A stretch of 18,841 nucleotides of DNA from an uncultured Desulfovibrio sp. (GTDB taxonomy: Bacteria > Desulfobacterota > Desulfovibrionia > Desulfovibrionales > Desulfovibrionaceae). The notes under the pieces are model-generated. The model had not been told where the DNA came from and did no database searches. It worked only from the letters and a program-made list of their open reading frames with translations. Positions within the stretch are counted from its first letter, which is position 1. Each line of letters begins with the position of its first letter. The stretch spans positions 1 to 18,841 of the forward strand of contig CAMWTD010000015.1 in assembly GCA_947177085.1 (NCBI GenBank), in the 5' to 3' direction. Positions 1 through 7,254 of the stretch are shown piece by piece. A program made the translations under genes and the position numbers.

Positions 1-1
1 C

Positions 2-754
2 TTCCCCGCCCACCCGCTCCTGCTGGATCGCCGCCTGGGCGACGGCACGGCCGACATGAGCGCCGGGCCCGCCATGAGCCTCGCGGCCTGCGAGGCGGCC
101 TTGCGCGCGGGCTTTGCGCTGGCGAAGGACGCCCATGCCGAGGGCTTCCGCACGCTCGGCCTCGGCGAGATGGGTATCGCCAATTCCACGGCGGCCACGG
201 CCCTTTATTGCGCCCTGCTCGATCTCGCGCCCGAGGCCGTGACCGGGCCCGGAGCGGGCGCGGAACCGCCCATGATCGCGCGCAAGGCGGCGCTCGTGGC
301 GCAGGCGCTCGCCGTCAATGCCGAAGCCGTGGCGCAAGGCCCGGTGGAGACGCTGGCGGCGCTCGGCGGCTTTGAGATCGCCGTGATGTGCGGGGCCATG
401 CTCGGGGCCGCGGCAGAGGGGATGCCCGTGCTTGTGGACGGCTTTATCAGCACCTCGGCCTGCGCGGCGGCCCTTGCCATCGCGCCGCAGCTCGCGGGCT
501 ATGCCATCCTCACCCATGTGTCGGCCGAGCCCGGCTATGCCGCGGCCATCCGCCGCATGACGGATGCCGCCGCCCCCCACGCAGCCCGCGCGGACTGGGG
601 CGAGCCCCTGCTCGCGCTCGGCCTGCGCCTCGGCGAGGGCACGGGCGCGGCCCTCGCCTGGCCTCTGGTGAAGAGCGCCGCCGCCGTGTGCAATGAAATG
701 GCGACGCTGGCATCGGCCGGAGTGAGCGCGCGCGAAGAGGACCGCATCGCGTGA
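2..754 (+). CDS. cobT: Nicotinate-nucleotide--dimethylbenzimidazole phosphoribosyltransferase, C-terminal part (5' end outside window)
   Basis: The reading frame is open from base 2 and gives 250 codons of a protein normally about 350 residues long, so roughly the first 100 residues lie outside the window. CobT transfers phosphoribose from nicotinate mononucleotide to the lower-ligand base (such as dimethylbenzimidazole), forming the alpha-ribotide used in the last steps of cobamide assembly in the cytoplasm. Family landmarks visible in order are GTADMS with GPAM, LGLGEMGIANSTAATAL, VDGFISTSA, and near the C-terminus RLGEGTGAALA, whose Glu corresponds to the catalytic glutamate of the family. 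The stop codon overlaps the GTG start of the following ABC ATPase (GTGA), so the two are probably cotranscribed, although that pairing is not an obvious pathway link. The family call is secure; the base it uses cannot be told from the sequence. Confidence 0.95.
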   Translation, partial: FPAHPLLLDRRLGDGTADMSAGPAMSLAACEAALRAGFALAKDAHAEGFRTLGLGEMGIANSTAATALYCALLDLAPEAVTGPGAGAEPPMIARKAALVAQALAVNAEAVAQGPVETLAALGGFEIAVMCGAMLGAAAEGMPVLVDGFISTSACAAALAIAPQLAGYAILTHVSAEPGYAAAIRRMTDAAAPHAARADWGEPLLALGLRLGEGTGAALAWPLVKSAAAVCNEMATLASAGVSAREEDRIA

Positions 755-1743
755 GCGCGGCCCCCGTGCCCGAGGCCGTGACGCCCCTGCTCGAAGTCCG
801 GGACGTTGCCCGGGCCTTTGCCGTGCGCCGGGGCCTTTTTGGCGAAACGCGCACCCTGCGCGCCGTGGACGGCGTGAGCTTCAGCCTTGAAAATGGCGAG
901 ACCCTCGGCCTCGTGGGCGAATCCGGCTGCGGCAAGTCCACCCTGGGGCGGCTCGTCTGCGGGCTGCTCAGGCCCGATGGCGGGGAGATACTGCTGGAGG
1001 GCCGCGCGCTGCCCCGGGCGGGCTCGGGGAGCTGGAGCGCCGGACGCCTGCAGATGGTCTTTCAGGACCCGGCCTCCTCGCTCAATCCGCGCCTTACGGT
1101 GCGCGCCTCCGTGGCCGAGCCCCTGGCCGCCCGCGGCGTGCCCCGCGCCGAGCGCCGGGCGCGGGCGGACGAGATCCTCGCGGCCGTGGGCCTTGAGGAC
1201 GCCGGGGATCGCTATCCGCACGCCTTTTCCGGCGGGCAGCGCCAGCGCATCGCGCTTGCGCGCGCGCTCGTGACGCGGCCGGAGATCATCGTCTGCGACG
1301 AGCCCGTCTCCGCGCTGGACGCCTCGGTGCAGGCGCAGATCCTCAACCTGCTGCGCGAGGCGCAGGAGCGCTTCCGCCCGGCCTATCTCTTCATTTCCCA
1401 CGATCTTGCCGTGGTGGGCTTCATGTGCCGGCGCATCCTTGTGATGTATCTGGGGCAGATCGTGGAGGAGGCCAGCGCCGAGCGCCTCTTCGCCGGCCCG
1501 GCGCATCCCTACAGCCAGGCCCTGCTCGCGGCGATGCCCGCGGGCGAGCGGGACTGGGCCCGCGGACGGGGCCTCGACGACCTGCCCCCGCCCCTGCGCG
1601 GCGAACCGCCGAGCCCGCTGGCCCCGCCCGCCGGCTGCCGCTTCCACCCGCGCTGCCCGCGCGCGGAAGACAGTTGCCGCACACCGCCGCCGCCATGGAA
1701 CGCGCTCGCCCCGGACTGGCGGGCACGCTGCCATTTTGCGTGA
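751..1743 (+). CDS. Oligopeptide/dipeptide-type ABC transporter ATP-binding protein (DppF/OppF class)
   Basis: A 330-residue ATPase that would energise a peptide/nickel-class importer at the inner membrane. Visible in order are Walker A GESGCGKST (56-64), Q-loop MVFQDP (Q105), signature FSGGQRQR (159-166), Walker B IIVCDEP (179-185) and the switch histidine in ISHDLA (H217). A C-terminal oligopeptide-transporter extension follows, with PAHPYSQALL and the CRFHPRCPRA...C cysteine cluster common in this subfamily. The GTG start overlaps the cobT stop by four bases, and a GAGG lies about a dozen bases upstream inside cobT. No permease or binding-protein gene follows; the partners must lie before cobT or elsewhere. 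The peptide subclass is well supported, but the real substrate (peptide, nickel or other) is not shown. Confidence 0.93.
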   Translation: MSAAPVPEAVTPLLEVRDVARAFAVRRGLFGETRTLRAVDGVSFSLENGETLGLVGESGCGKSTLGRLVCGLLRPDGGEILLEGRALPRAGSGSWSAGRLQMVFQDPASSLNPRLTVRASVAEPLAARGVPRAERRARADEILAAVGLEDAGDRYPHAFSGGQRQRIALARALVTRPEIIVCDEPVSALDASVQAQILNLLREAQERFRPAYLFISHDLAVVGFMCRRILVMYLGQIVEEASAERLFAGPAHPYSQALLAAMPAGERDWARGRGLDDLPPPLRGEPPSPLAPPAGCRFHPRCPRAEDSCRTPPPPWNALAPDWRARCHFA

Positions 1744-1828
1744 TGGGTTGGGCCAGGTCCGTTTTCATGCTGTGGCGTGTGGGTGTACTGCTGTCTTTTA
1801 ATGTCGAAATTATCCGTCAAAAACAGCC

Positions 1829-1939
1829 TTTTAGGTTCCGGCTGCGTCAGAAAAAAATTTCCTCGGTCGAGTACTTGAGTACACTCCCTTCGGAAATTTT
1901 TTTCTTCCTTGCCGGAACCTAAAAATCTTATTTTTTAGG
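1829..1939. repeat. Nested inverted repeat, probable bidirectional terminator or small palindromic element
   Basis: In the 293-bp gap between convergent genes. Outer arms TTTTAGGTTCCGGC (1829-1842) and GCCGGAACCTAAAA (1911-1924) are perfect 14-bp complements. Inside them AGAAAAAAATTTCC (1849-1862) pairs perfectly with GGAAATTTTTTTCT (1892-1905), and at the tip GTACT-TG-AGTAC (1871-1882) can fold again. The right outer arm can alternatively pair with TTTTTAGG at 1932-1939, so two folds compete. The tract is much more AT-rich than the flanks. Position and U-runs suit a terminator serving both strands; the length and nesting also suit a MITE- or REP-like element. No ORF here looks real. Confidence 0.75.
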
Positions 1940-2036
1940 ATTCTTCCGACAACCAGCACCCGTCTTTCGCTTCGCTCCAGACGGTAGGCGGAAGGGGCCG
2001 CGCCGAACTGCACCAAAACTTTCACCCGAGGCGCCC

Positions 2037-2279
2037 CTAGCCTGCGGACGTCACCACCCGCACGAGCAATTCGTCCCCGGGCCAGATGCGGCGGTCGGGC
2101 GTGAGCAGCTCGCCGGCCCGGGCCACCAGGGCCGTTTCTTCCATGAGGCCGAGCGCCTCCAGAAGTTGCCGCGCCGTCTTGGGGCGGCGCAGGGTGAGGC
2201 GGCGCTCCTCCGGCTGGAGGAGGACGGTGACGGTATTTTCGCGGAAGTCCGCGCCGGCTGGCGCACTGTCGTCCTTCAT
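2037..2279 (-). CDS. MoaD/ThiS-like ubiquitin-fold small protein
   Basis: An 80-residue protein with the layout of a beta-grasp sulfur-carrier: an N-terminal strand (NTVTVLLQ), the helix region TARQLLEALGL, then LVARAGELLTPDRRIWPGDELLVRVV, which matches the VARNGE...L.DGD.V.... pattern of ThiS and MoaD. Such proteins are activated at a C-terminal Gly-Gly by an E1-like enzyme and carry sulfur for thiamin, molybdopterin or thiolation pathways. Here the C-terminus is VTSAG, with a single glycine, so classical activation is doubtful. It lies 11 bp after the GATE-domain gene and is the last gene of the rpsF operon; an AGGGGA motif precedes the ATG. The fold is likely, but the biochemical role is not known and no E1-like partner is in view. 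Confidence 0.7.
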   Translation of the reverse strand: MKDDSAPAGADFRENTVTVLLQPEERRLTLRRPKTARQLLEALGLMEETALVARAGELLTPDRRIWPGDELLVRVVTSAG

Positions 2280-2290
2280 GCTTTCCCCTT

Positions 2291-3280
2291 CTAGGTACGC
2301 GTGCAGAGATAGTAACCCCAGGTCATGAGCGCCATGCTGGCCGCGCGCAGGCCCTGGTTGGCCAGGATAAGGCGCAGGGCCTCGGCCGGCCGGAAAAAGC
2401 CCGCATAGGCGGGAAACTGATGCCGGATGGCGCGCACCGGCGTGGAGAGGATATTGCCCACGAGGAGCGCCAGCACCACGTCCCGCGCCGAGAGGCCCCC
2501 GGCCTCAAGGAGGCTTCCGGCCGCGCCGAGCGCCGCGCCGAGCTCGGCCGCGAAATGGAGCACGATGACGCCCACGGCCTGCGGCTTGAGGAAGGCGAGC
2601 CAGTCCATATGCCCGGCCAGCCACGCCTCCAGCGCCGCAAAGGCCCCGAGCCGCTGGAGCGCGTACATGAGGATGTAGACGGGCACGGTGAACGCCACGA
2701 GCCTGGGCAGGCGGCGGCGGAAACGCCGCCACGCCTTTTCCAGCGCGCCCGTAGGGCCTGTTTTGCCCTGGGGCTCTTGCTTCGGCGCGGGAAGTGCCGC
2801 GTCCGCTCCGGGCGCGGGCAAAAGGGCCCGCCCGAGCAGCACGGTAAAGCCCGTGCGCGCCACGGCGGCCAGAAGGGTCAGTCCCACATAGATGACCGCG
2901 GGGAAGCCGAGCACCGGCCAGGTGAGCAGGAAGATGGCCGGCGTGTGCACAAGGTAGGCGGGCAGGCTATTAAAAAGATTGGCGAGCATGAGCTCGCCGG
3001 ACGAAAGGCCCCCCGCGTCGCGCCGCTCCGAAAGCAAGGCATTGGCTGACGCGGGCGACACAAAAGCCAGGGCAAAGGCCGCCCCGGCCACGGGCGGCAT
3101 GTGCGCGGCGCGGGCCAGCGGCGCGGCGAGCCGGGCGAGGCCGCGCGTCCAGTTGAGGGCCTCGAGCACATTGGCGACCAGAAGGCCGAAGGCGAGCCCC
3201 AGCAAAAGCCGCGACAGCGGCCAGAGCAGGGAATGCCAGAGGGCCGGCCAGTCCGTGAGCCAGGCAAAAACTTCAGCCAC
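2291..3280 (-). CDS. Nucleoside-recognition (GATE) domain membrane protein
   Basis: A 329-residue polytopic inner-membrane protein with about eight hydrophobic stretches, including SLLWPLSRLLLGLAFGLLVA near the N-terminus, FLLTWPVLGFPAVIYVGLTL, and late segments around ILMYALQRLGAF and GVIVLHFAAELGAALG. Small-residue-rich motifs such as FVSPASANALLSERR and LANLFNSLPAYLVHTP resemble the GATE/nucleoside-recognition family, which also includes spore-maturation-type proteins in bacteria that do not sporulate. The substrate of this family is generally unproven, so 'nucleoside' should be read as a family name only. The start is GTG at 3280; no better in-frame ATG covers the first hydrophobic segment. 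It follows rnhA by 33 bp and precedes the MoaD/ThiS-like gene by 11 bp, inside the rpsF operon. Confidence 0.75.
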   Translation of the reverse strand: MAEVFAWLTDWPALWHSLLWPLSRLLLGLAFGLLVANVLEALNWTRGLARLAAPLARAAHMPPVAGAAFALAFVSPASANALLSERRDAGGLSSGELMLANLFNSLPAYLVHTPAIFLLTWPVLGFPAVIYVGLTLLAAVARTGFTVLLGRALLPAPGADAALPAPKQEPQGKTGPTGALEKAWRRFRRRLPRLVAFTVPVYILMYALQRLGAFAALEAWLAGHMDWLAFLKPQAVGVIVLHFAAELGAALGAAGSLLEAGGLSARDVVLALLVGNILSTPVRAIRHQFPAYAGFFRPAEALRLILANQGLRAASMALMTWGYYLCTRT

Positions 3281-3313
3281 GGGCGTCCCCGCCCCGGCGC
3301 GGGCGCTGCCTTG

Positions 3314-3799
3314 TCACTTGTGGCCGTCCTCCGCCACAAAGCCCGTATCCGGGGGCAGGCCCGGCTCTCCTGCGCGGGCCCGCGCCAGCTCGTCGCAGCG
3401 CTCGTTTTCCGCGTGGCCGGCATGGCCGCGCAGCCAGTGCAGCCGCACCTCATGCCGCGCAAGCAGGGGCGCGAGCCGCTGCCACAAATCCACATTGAGC
3501 ACGGGCTTCTTGTCCGCCTTGACCCAGTTTTTCGCCCGCCATGAGGCGAGCCAGCCCTTTTCCACGGCGTTGCGCACGTATTGCGAATCCGTGTAGACAT
3601 CCACGGCGCAGGGCTCCTTCAGGGCCTCCAGCGCGGCGATGACGGCCATGATCTCCATGCGGTTGTTGGTGGTGCGGCGAAAGCCGCCGCAAAGCTCCCT
3701 GCGCGCGGCCGTGCCCTCAAGCGCCAGCACCGCCGCCCAGCCCCCGGGCCCCGGATTGCGGAGGCACGAGCCGTCCGTATGGATGATGACGTGCTTCAT
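3314..3799 (-). CDS. rnhA: Ribonuclease HI
   Basis: A 161-residue enzyme, the usual size for bacterial type I RNase H, which cuts the RNA strand of RNA:DNA hybrids during Okazaki-primer and R-loop removal. The four carboxylates are in place: D9 in HTDGS, E49 in NRMEIMA, D71 in YTDSQYV and D136 in ERCDELA. The handle region WRAKNWVKADKKPVLN and the histidine-bearing loop RGHAGHAENE are also present. I chose the ATG at 3799 because it gives the canonical MKHVIIHTDGS start; the frame is open further upstream but that stretch only mirrors dnaB. It begins 20 bp after the dnaB stop, so helicase and primer-removing nuclease are made from the same operon. Confidence 0.96.
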   Translation of the reverse strand: MKHVIIHTDGSCLRNPGPGGWAAVLALEGTAARRELCGGFRRTTNNRMEIMAVIAALEALKEPCAVDVYTDSQYVRNAVEKGWLASWRAKNWVKADKKPVLNVDLWQRLAPLLARHEVRLHWLRGHAGHAENERCDELARARAGEPGLPPDTGFVAEDGHK

Positions 3800-3819
3800 G
3801 GCCTTGCCAACCCTGGCGC

Positions 3820-5307
3820 TCAGGCGCGGCTCTCCGAGGGGCCGGGCGTCCAGTCGGGGGCCATGGCCTCGAAGGAGGTGTAGGGGGAGAGGTACATGAG
3901 CTCCACCGCGCCCACCGGGCCGTTGCGCTGCTTGCCGATGATGATTTCGGCCACGCCCTGCGGAGGCCGCTCCGAAGGCTTCTGGTATTTGTAGACGTCC
4001 TCGCGGTAGACGAACATGATGACGTCCGCGTCCTGCTCGATGGCCCCGGATTCGCGCAAATCCGAGAGCATGGGCCGCTTGTCGCCGCGCTCCTCCACCT
4101 TGCGGTTGAGCTGCGAGAGCGCCACCACCGGGATGTCGAGTTCCTTGGCGAGGCCCTTGAGGGAGCGGGAAATATCCGAAATTTCCAGCTCGCGCGAGTC
4201 GGTGCGGCGGCTCGTGCGCATGAGCTGGAGATAGTCCACCACCACGAGGCCGAGGCCCTTCTCGGCCTTGAGCCGGCGCGCCCTGGCCCGAAGCTCCAGC
4301 GTGGAGAGGGCCGGCGTGTCGTCGATATAGACGGGCGCGCGCGAGACCACGTCCGCCGCGGTGTAAAGGCGCTGCCAGTCCTCGTCCGTGAGCTGCGAGG
4401 GGCGGCGCAGCCTTGAGAGATCCACCTTGCCCCACACGGCGAGCATGCGCTGCATGAGCTGTTCCTTGCTCATTTCCAGCGAGAAGATGCCCACGGGCAC
4501 TTCCTGCTCCACGGCCGCGTGCAGGGCCATGCAGAGCGCGAAGGCCGTCTTGCCCATGCTCGGGCGCGCGGCCACGATGATTAGGTCCGAGGGCTGCAGG
4601 CCGGCGGTCAGGGTATCCAGCCGGCGGTAGCCCGTGGTCACGCCCGTGACCACGTCGCGCGCGTCGGCGAGCTTGGAGAGGTTTTCAAACACCTTGTCCA
4701 GAAGCTCGCGCGTGGGCGAAAAATCGCGCCGGGCCGTGCGCCGGGACACGGCGAAAACCGCCTGCTCGGACTCGTCCAGGAGGGCGTCCACCTCCCGCGA
4801 GGCGTCGTAGCAGTTGCCGATGATGCCGGAACACACGTCGATGAGCCCGCGCTGGAGCGCCTTGTCGCGCACGATGCCCGCATAATATTCGGCATTGGCC
4901 CCGGAAACCACGGCCTGCGCGAGATCGGCGAGGTAGACCGCCCCGCCGGCTTCCTCAAGGGCGTTCATGGCCTTGAGCTGCTCGGCCGTGGAAACGAGGT
5001 CGATGGGCGCGGTCTTGGAATAGAGCTCGAGGAAGGCGCGGAAGATGACCGTGTGCGCGGGCAGGTAAAAATCCGCGGGCACGAGGATGTCCGCGATGGA
5101 GTGCATGAGCTGCGGCCGCATGAGCAGCCCGCCGAGCACCGCCTGCTCGGCCTCGGCGCTGTGCGGCGGCACGCGGCGCACGAGGTCGGCCTGGATGCCG
5201 GCGCCGCTGCCGGGCGTTCCAGCGGCGGCGGCCGCGCGGGAAGCCCCAGACGCGACGCCCCCGGCCTTGCGGCCGGGGGCGTTATGAGCATTGTCGGCCG
5301 CTGCCAC
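3820..5307 (-). CDS. dnaB: Replicative DNA helicase DnaB
   Basis: A 495-residue hexameric helicase that unwinds the fork and loads primase. The N-terminal domain begins at VPPHSAEAEQAVLGGLL (about 46). The RecA-like domain has Walker A ARPSMGKTA (247-255), Walker B VVVDYLQLM (353-361), and the SQLNR (396-400) and DLRESGAIEQDADVIMF motifs typical of the family. No intein interrupts these motifs. The first ~42 residues are a low-complexity Ala/Gly tail, longer than in many DnaB proteins. The start is GTG at 5307, one base after the rplI stop; no ATG lies in frame before the conserved core, although GTG codons near residues 43 and 46 are alternatives. It belongs to the rpsF-rpsR-rplI-dnaB-rnhA operon, as in many bacteria where S18/L9 and DnaB are neighbours. 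Confidence 0.97.
   Translation of the reverse strand: MAAADNAHNAPGRKAGGVASGASRAAAAAGTPGSGAGIQADLVRRVPPHSAEAEQAVLGGLLMRPQLMHSIADILVPADFYLPAHTVIFRAFLELYSKTAPIDLVSTAEQLKAMNALEEAGGAVYLADLAQAVVSGANAEYYAGIVRDKALQRGLIDVCSGIIGNCYDASREVDALLDESEQAVFAVSRRTARRDFSPTRELLDKVFENLSKLADARDVVTGVTTGYRRLDTLTAGLQPSDLIIVAARPSMGKTAFALCMALHAAVEQEVPVGIFSLEMSKEQLMQRMLAVWGKVDLSRLRRPSQLTDEDWQRLYTAADVVSRAPVYIDDTPALSTLELRARARRLKAEKGLGLVVVDYLQLMRTSRRTDSRELEISDISRSLKGLAKELDIPVVALSQLNRKVEERGDKRPMLSDLRESGAIEQDADVIMFVYREDVYKYQKPSERPPQGVAEIIIGKQRNGPVGAVELMYLSPYTSFEAMAPDWTPGPSESRA
5255..5282 (-). promoter_or_regulatory. GNRA-capped 12-bp hairpin at the 5' end of the dnaB reading frame
   Basis: On the mRNA strand ACGCCCCCGGCC, loop GCAA, GGCCGGGGGCGT form a perfect 12-bp stem capped by a GNRA tetraloop, starting about 25 nt after the proposed GTG start. 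No U-run follows, so it is not a standard terminator. A stem of this strength next to a start codon could lower dnaB translation relative to the ribosomal-protein genes upstream, or mark an mRNA end point. The function is inferred; the pairing is seen. Confidence 0.55.
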
Positions 5308-5308
5308 G

Positions 5309-5839
5309 CTAGGCCCCGGCTTCGGCCTCGGCCACGGCTTCCGCCACAGCCTCGGCTTCGGCGGCGGCGAGCTCCTCCTCGGTGACTTCGGGCTGGTGGT
5401 CGGAAACCACCAGCACCGGCACGACGGCGATGACGTCCGCGTGCAGGCGCACGCGCACGGGATGCTCGCCCAGGGTGCGGATGGGCGCGTCCATAAGGAT
5501 GCGGCGGCGGTCCACTTCCAGGCCCTGCTCGGCGATGGCGTCGCCGATGATGGTGCTCGTCACCGAGCCGTAAAGCTTGTCGTTCTCGCCCACATGCATG
5601 GGGATGACCACCTTGAGGGCCTCAAGACGGGCGGCGAGGCCCCGGGCCTCGGCGCGCAGGGCGTCCATACGGGCCTGGAGCTTGTTGCGCTCCTGCTCGA
5701 AGACCTTGAGGTTGGCCGGGCTCGCCACCATGGCCAGGCCCTGGGGCAAAAGGTAGTTGCGCCCGTAGCCGGGCTTCACCTCGACCACGTCGCCAAGGCT
5801 GCCGAGATTTTCCACATCGGCGCGAAGAATGAGTTTCAT
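5309..5839 (-). CDS. rplI: 50S ribosomal protein L9
   Basis: A 176-residue L9, which bridges two domains of the large subunit near the L1 stalk. The N-terminal RNA-binding domain is clear (MKLILRADVENLGSLGDVVEVKPGYGRNYLLPQG). It is followed by the long connecting helix and the C-terminal domain with DKLYGSVTSTIIGDAIAEQG and RILMDAPIRTLGEHPVRVRLH. It is about 25 residues longer than the usual ~150 because of an acidic Ala/Glu tail (EEELAAAEAEAVAEAVAEAE). It follows rpsR by 9 bp and is separated from the dnaB GTG by a single base, implying tight translational linkage. Confidence 0.97.
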   Translation of the reverse strand: MKLILRADVENLGSLGDVVEVKPGYGRNYLLPQGLAMVASPANLKVFEQERNKLQARMDALRAEARGLAARLEALKVVIPMHVGENDKLYGSVTSTIIGDAIAEQGLEVDRRRILMDAPIRTLGEHPVRVRLHADVIAVVPVLVVSDHQPEVTEEELAAAEAEAVAEAVAEAEAGA

Positions 5840-5848
5840 GTGCGCCTC

Positions 5849-6112
5849 CTAGATGTTGCTCTTTTTCTTGACGCCGGAATCGTGCGTGGCCGTGTAGATG
5901 AGCATGGCCATCTGGCGGGCGCGCTTGATCTCACGCGTCAGCTCGCGCTGGTGGCGGGCGCAGGTTCCGGTGATGCGGCGGGCGATGATCTTGCCGCGCT
6001 CGGTGATGAAATCCTTCAGGACTTCGGGATTCTTGTAGTTGAGCGGCAGGTCCTTGTCGGCGCAGAAGCGGCAGAACTTGCGGCGCGGGGCGAACTTCTT
6101 CTTGAAGGCCAT
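5849..6112 (-). CDS. rpsR: 30S ribosomal protein S18
   Basis: An 87-residue S18, which pairs with S6 on the platform of the small subunit. The sequence runs MAFKKKFAPRRKFCRFC, then YKNPEVLKDFITERGKI, ARRITGTCARHQRELTREIKRAR and MAMLIYTA, all standard for the family. Two cysteines in CRFC and one in GTCARH keep the pattern of the cysteine-containing (zinc-type) S18 form, though a fourth ligand is not obvious. The ATG directly abuts the rpsF stop codon, consistent with coupled translation of the S6 and S18 partners. Confidence 0.98.
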   Translation of the reverse strand: MAFKKKFAPRRKFCRFCADKDLPLNYKNPEVLKDFITERGKIIARRITGTCARHQRELTREIKRARQMAMLIYTATHDSGVKKKSNI

Positions 6113-6421
6113 TTACGCATCCTCCCCGGCCGCTTCGTCGGCCAGCTTGACGGTGAGGAACTTGAAGATGCCGTCAGTGATACGGATATTGCGCTCAAGC
6201 TCGGCCACCAGCGGGGCCGGGGCCTCGTAGACGAGGCGCACATAGAAGCCCCGCATGAGCTTGCGCACGGGATACGCGAGGTCGCGCATGCCCCACTGGT
6301 CCACCTCGACCATTTTGCCGCCTTCGCGCTCGATGATGCCCGTGAGCGCGGCCAGGATGCCCTCGCGGCTCTCGGCCGAAAGCTCCGGCGAGAGCAGGAG
6401 GAGGGTCTCGAACTTCCGCAT
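6113..6421 (-). CDS. rpsF: 30S ribosomal protein S6
   Basis: A 102-residue S6, first gene of the operon. The ferredoxin-like fold signature is clear: MRKFETLLLLSPELS, the helix GILAALTGIIEREGGK, then WGMRDLAYPVRKLMRGFYVRLVYE and NIRITDGIFKFLTVKL. The tail ends in an acidic stretch (ADEAAGEDA), where Gram-negative S6 proteins can be glutamylated, but no evidence for that modification exists here. A strong AAGGAG site sits just before the ATG. The ~50-nt leader may hold an S6:S18 autoregulatory structure as in other bacteria, but I could not fold it convincingly by eye. Confidence 0.98.
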   Translation of the reverse strand: MRKFETLLLLSPELSAESREGILAALTGIIEREGGKMVEVDQWGMRDLAYPVRKLMRGFYVRLVYEAPAPLVAELERNIRITDGIFKFLTVKLADEAAGEDA

Positions 6422-6478
6422 GATGCTTCTCCTTGTGGGTTAACAGCTCGCACCTGAGGTACGGGCAAGGAACCAAGA

Positions 6479-6507
6479 GCAATACCCGCCGAGGGGGCTT
6501 CTGTCAA
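6479..6507 (-). promoter_or_regulatory. Sigma-70-type promoter of the rpsF operon
   Basis: On the minus strand a perfect TTGACA (6507-6502) is followed after 17 bp by TATTGC (6484-6479), a poor but acceptable -10. The predicted start near 6472 leaves a ~50-nt leader before rpsF. It lies back to back with the rlmE gene on the other strand. Confidence 0.65.
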
Positions 6508-6581
6508 CCGCCCGGCGCGGCGGCATGGCCGCTGCCGCCCCCTTGGCGGCCGATGAAAAAACGTGTATGCTGTCCCGCTGC

Positions 6582-7205
6582 ATGAAGGAATACCGCGACC
6601 ACTACTTCCTCAAGGCCAAGCGAGAGAACTATCCGGCCCGCTCCATCTACAAGTTGCGGGAGCTGGACGCCCGCTTCCGCCTGCTCGCGCCGGGGATGCG
6701 CGTGCTCGACCTGGGCGCGGCCCCGGGATCGTGGTCGCTCGGCGCGGCCGAGCGCGTGGGCAAGCGCGGGCGCGTGCTCGCCTGCGACATCCAGGAGACG
6801 GCCACGGCCTTCCCGCCGCAGGTGGTCTTCATGGTCTCCAACGCCTTTACGCCCACGGAGGAATTTGCGGCCGCCATGGCGGAAACCGGGCCCTTTGACC
6901 TCGTGATGAGCGACATGGCCCCTTCCACCACGGGCACGCGCTTCACGGACCAGGCGCGCTCGCTGGAGCTCGCCCAGACGGCCTTCGAGACCGCGCTAAA
7001 GCACCTGAAGCCGGGCGGCAACTTTGTGGTCAAGATCTTCATGGGGCCGGACGTGGGCGAACTGCTCGCGCCCATGCGCCGGGCCTTCCGCAAGGTCACG
7101 ACCTTCAAGCCCAAGAGCTCGCGCGCCGAGAGCAAGGAAACCTTTTTCACGGGGCTCGGCTTCAGGGGCGCGGCTGAGGCCGCGGCACAAGAGAACGCCG
7201 GCTGA
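6582..7205 (+). CDS. rlmE: 23S rRNA 2'-O-methyltransferase RlmE (FtsJ/RrmJ)
   Basis: A 207-residue SAM-dependent methyltransferase that 2'-O-methylates U2552 in the 23S A-loop, a late 50S maturation step. The SAM-binding motif VLDLGAAPGSWS (41-52) and the K-D-K-E catalytic set are all present: K24 in IYKLREL, D111 in VMSDMAP, K151 in FVVKIFM and E186 in RAESKETFF. The ATG at 6582 gives the canonical MKEYRDHYFLKAKRENYPARS start. In-frame ATGs at 6567 and 6525 would add 5 or 19 non-conserved residues, and none has a good ribosome site, so the start is the least certain point. yebC follows after 49 bp on the same strand. Confidence 0.95.
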   Translation: MKEYRDHYFLKAKRENYPARSIYKLRELDARFRLLAPGMRVLDLGAAPGSWSLGAAERVGKRGRVLACDIQETATAFPPQVVFMVSNAFTPTEEFAAAMAETGPFDLVMSDMAPSTTGTRFTDQARSLELAQTAFETALKHLKPGGNFVVKIFMGPDVGELLAPMRRAFRKVTTFKPKSSRAESKETFFTGLGFRGAAEAAAQENAG

Positions 7206-7254
7206 GCCCGGCGCGGGAATTTTCGGCACTTTTTCACCCACACGGGGAGGTCAT

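Noticed and set aside
535..1734. 399-codon minus-strand open frame opposite the ABC ATPase and cobT
   Set aside because: The plus strand carries complete Walker and signature motifs; the minus frame is compositionally a mirror image.
5291..6457. 388-codon plus-strand open frame opposite rplI, rpsR and rpsF
   Set aside because: It lies antisense to three certain ribosomal-protein genes and has His/Ala/Gly/Leu-heavy low-complexity content typical of chance frames in high-G+C DNA.
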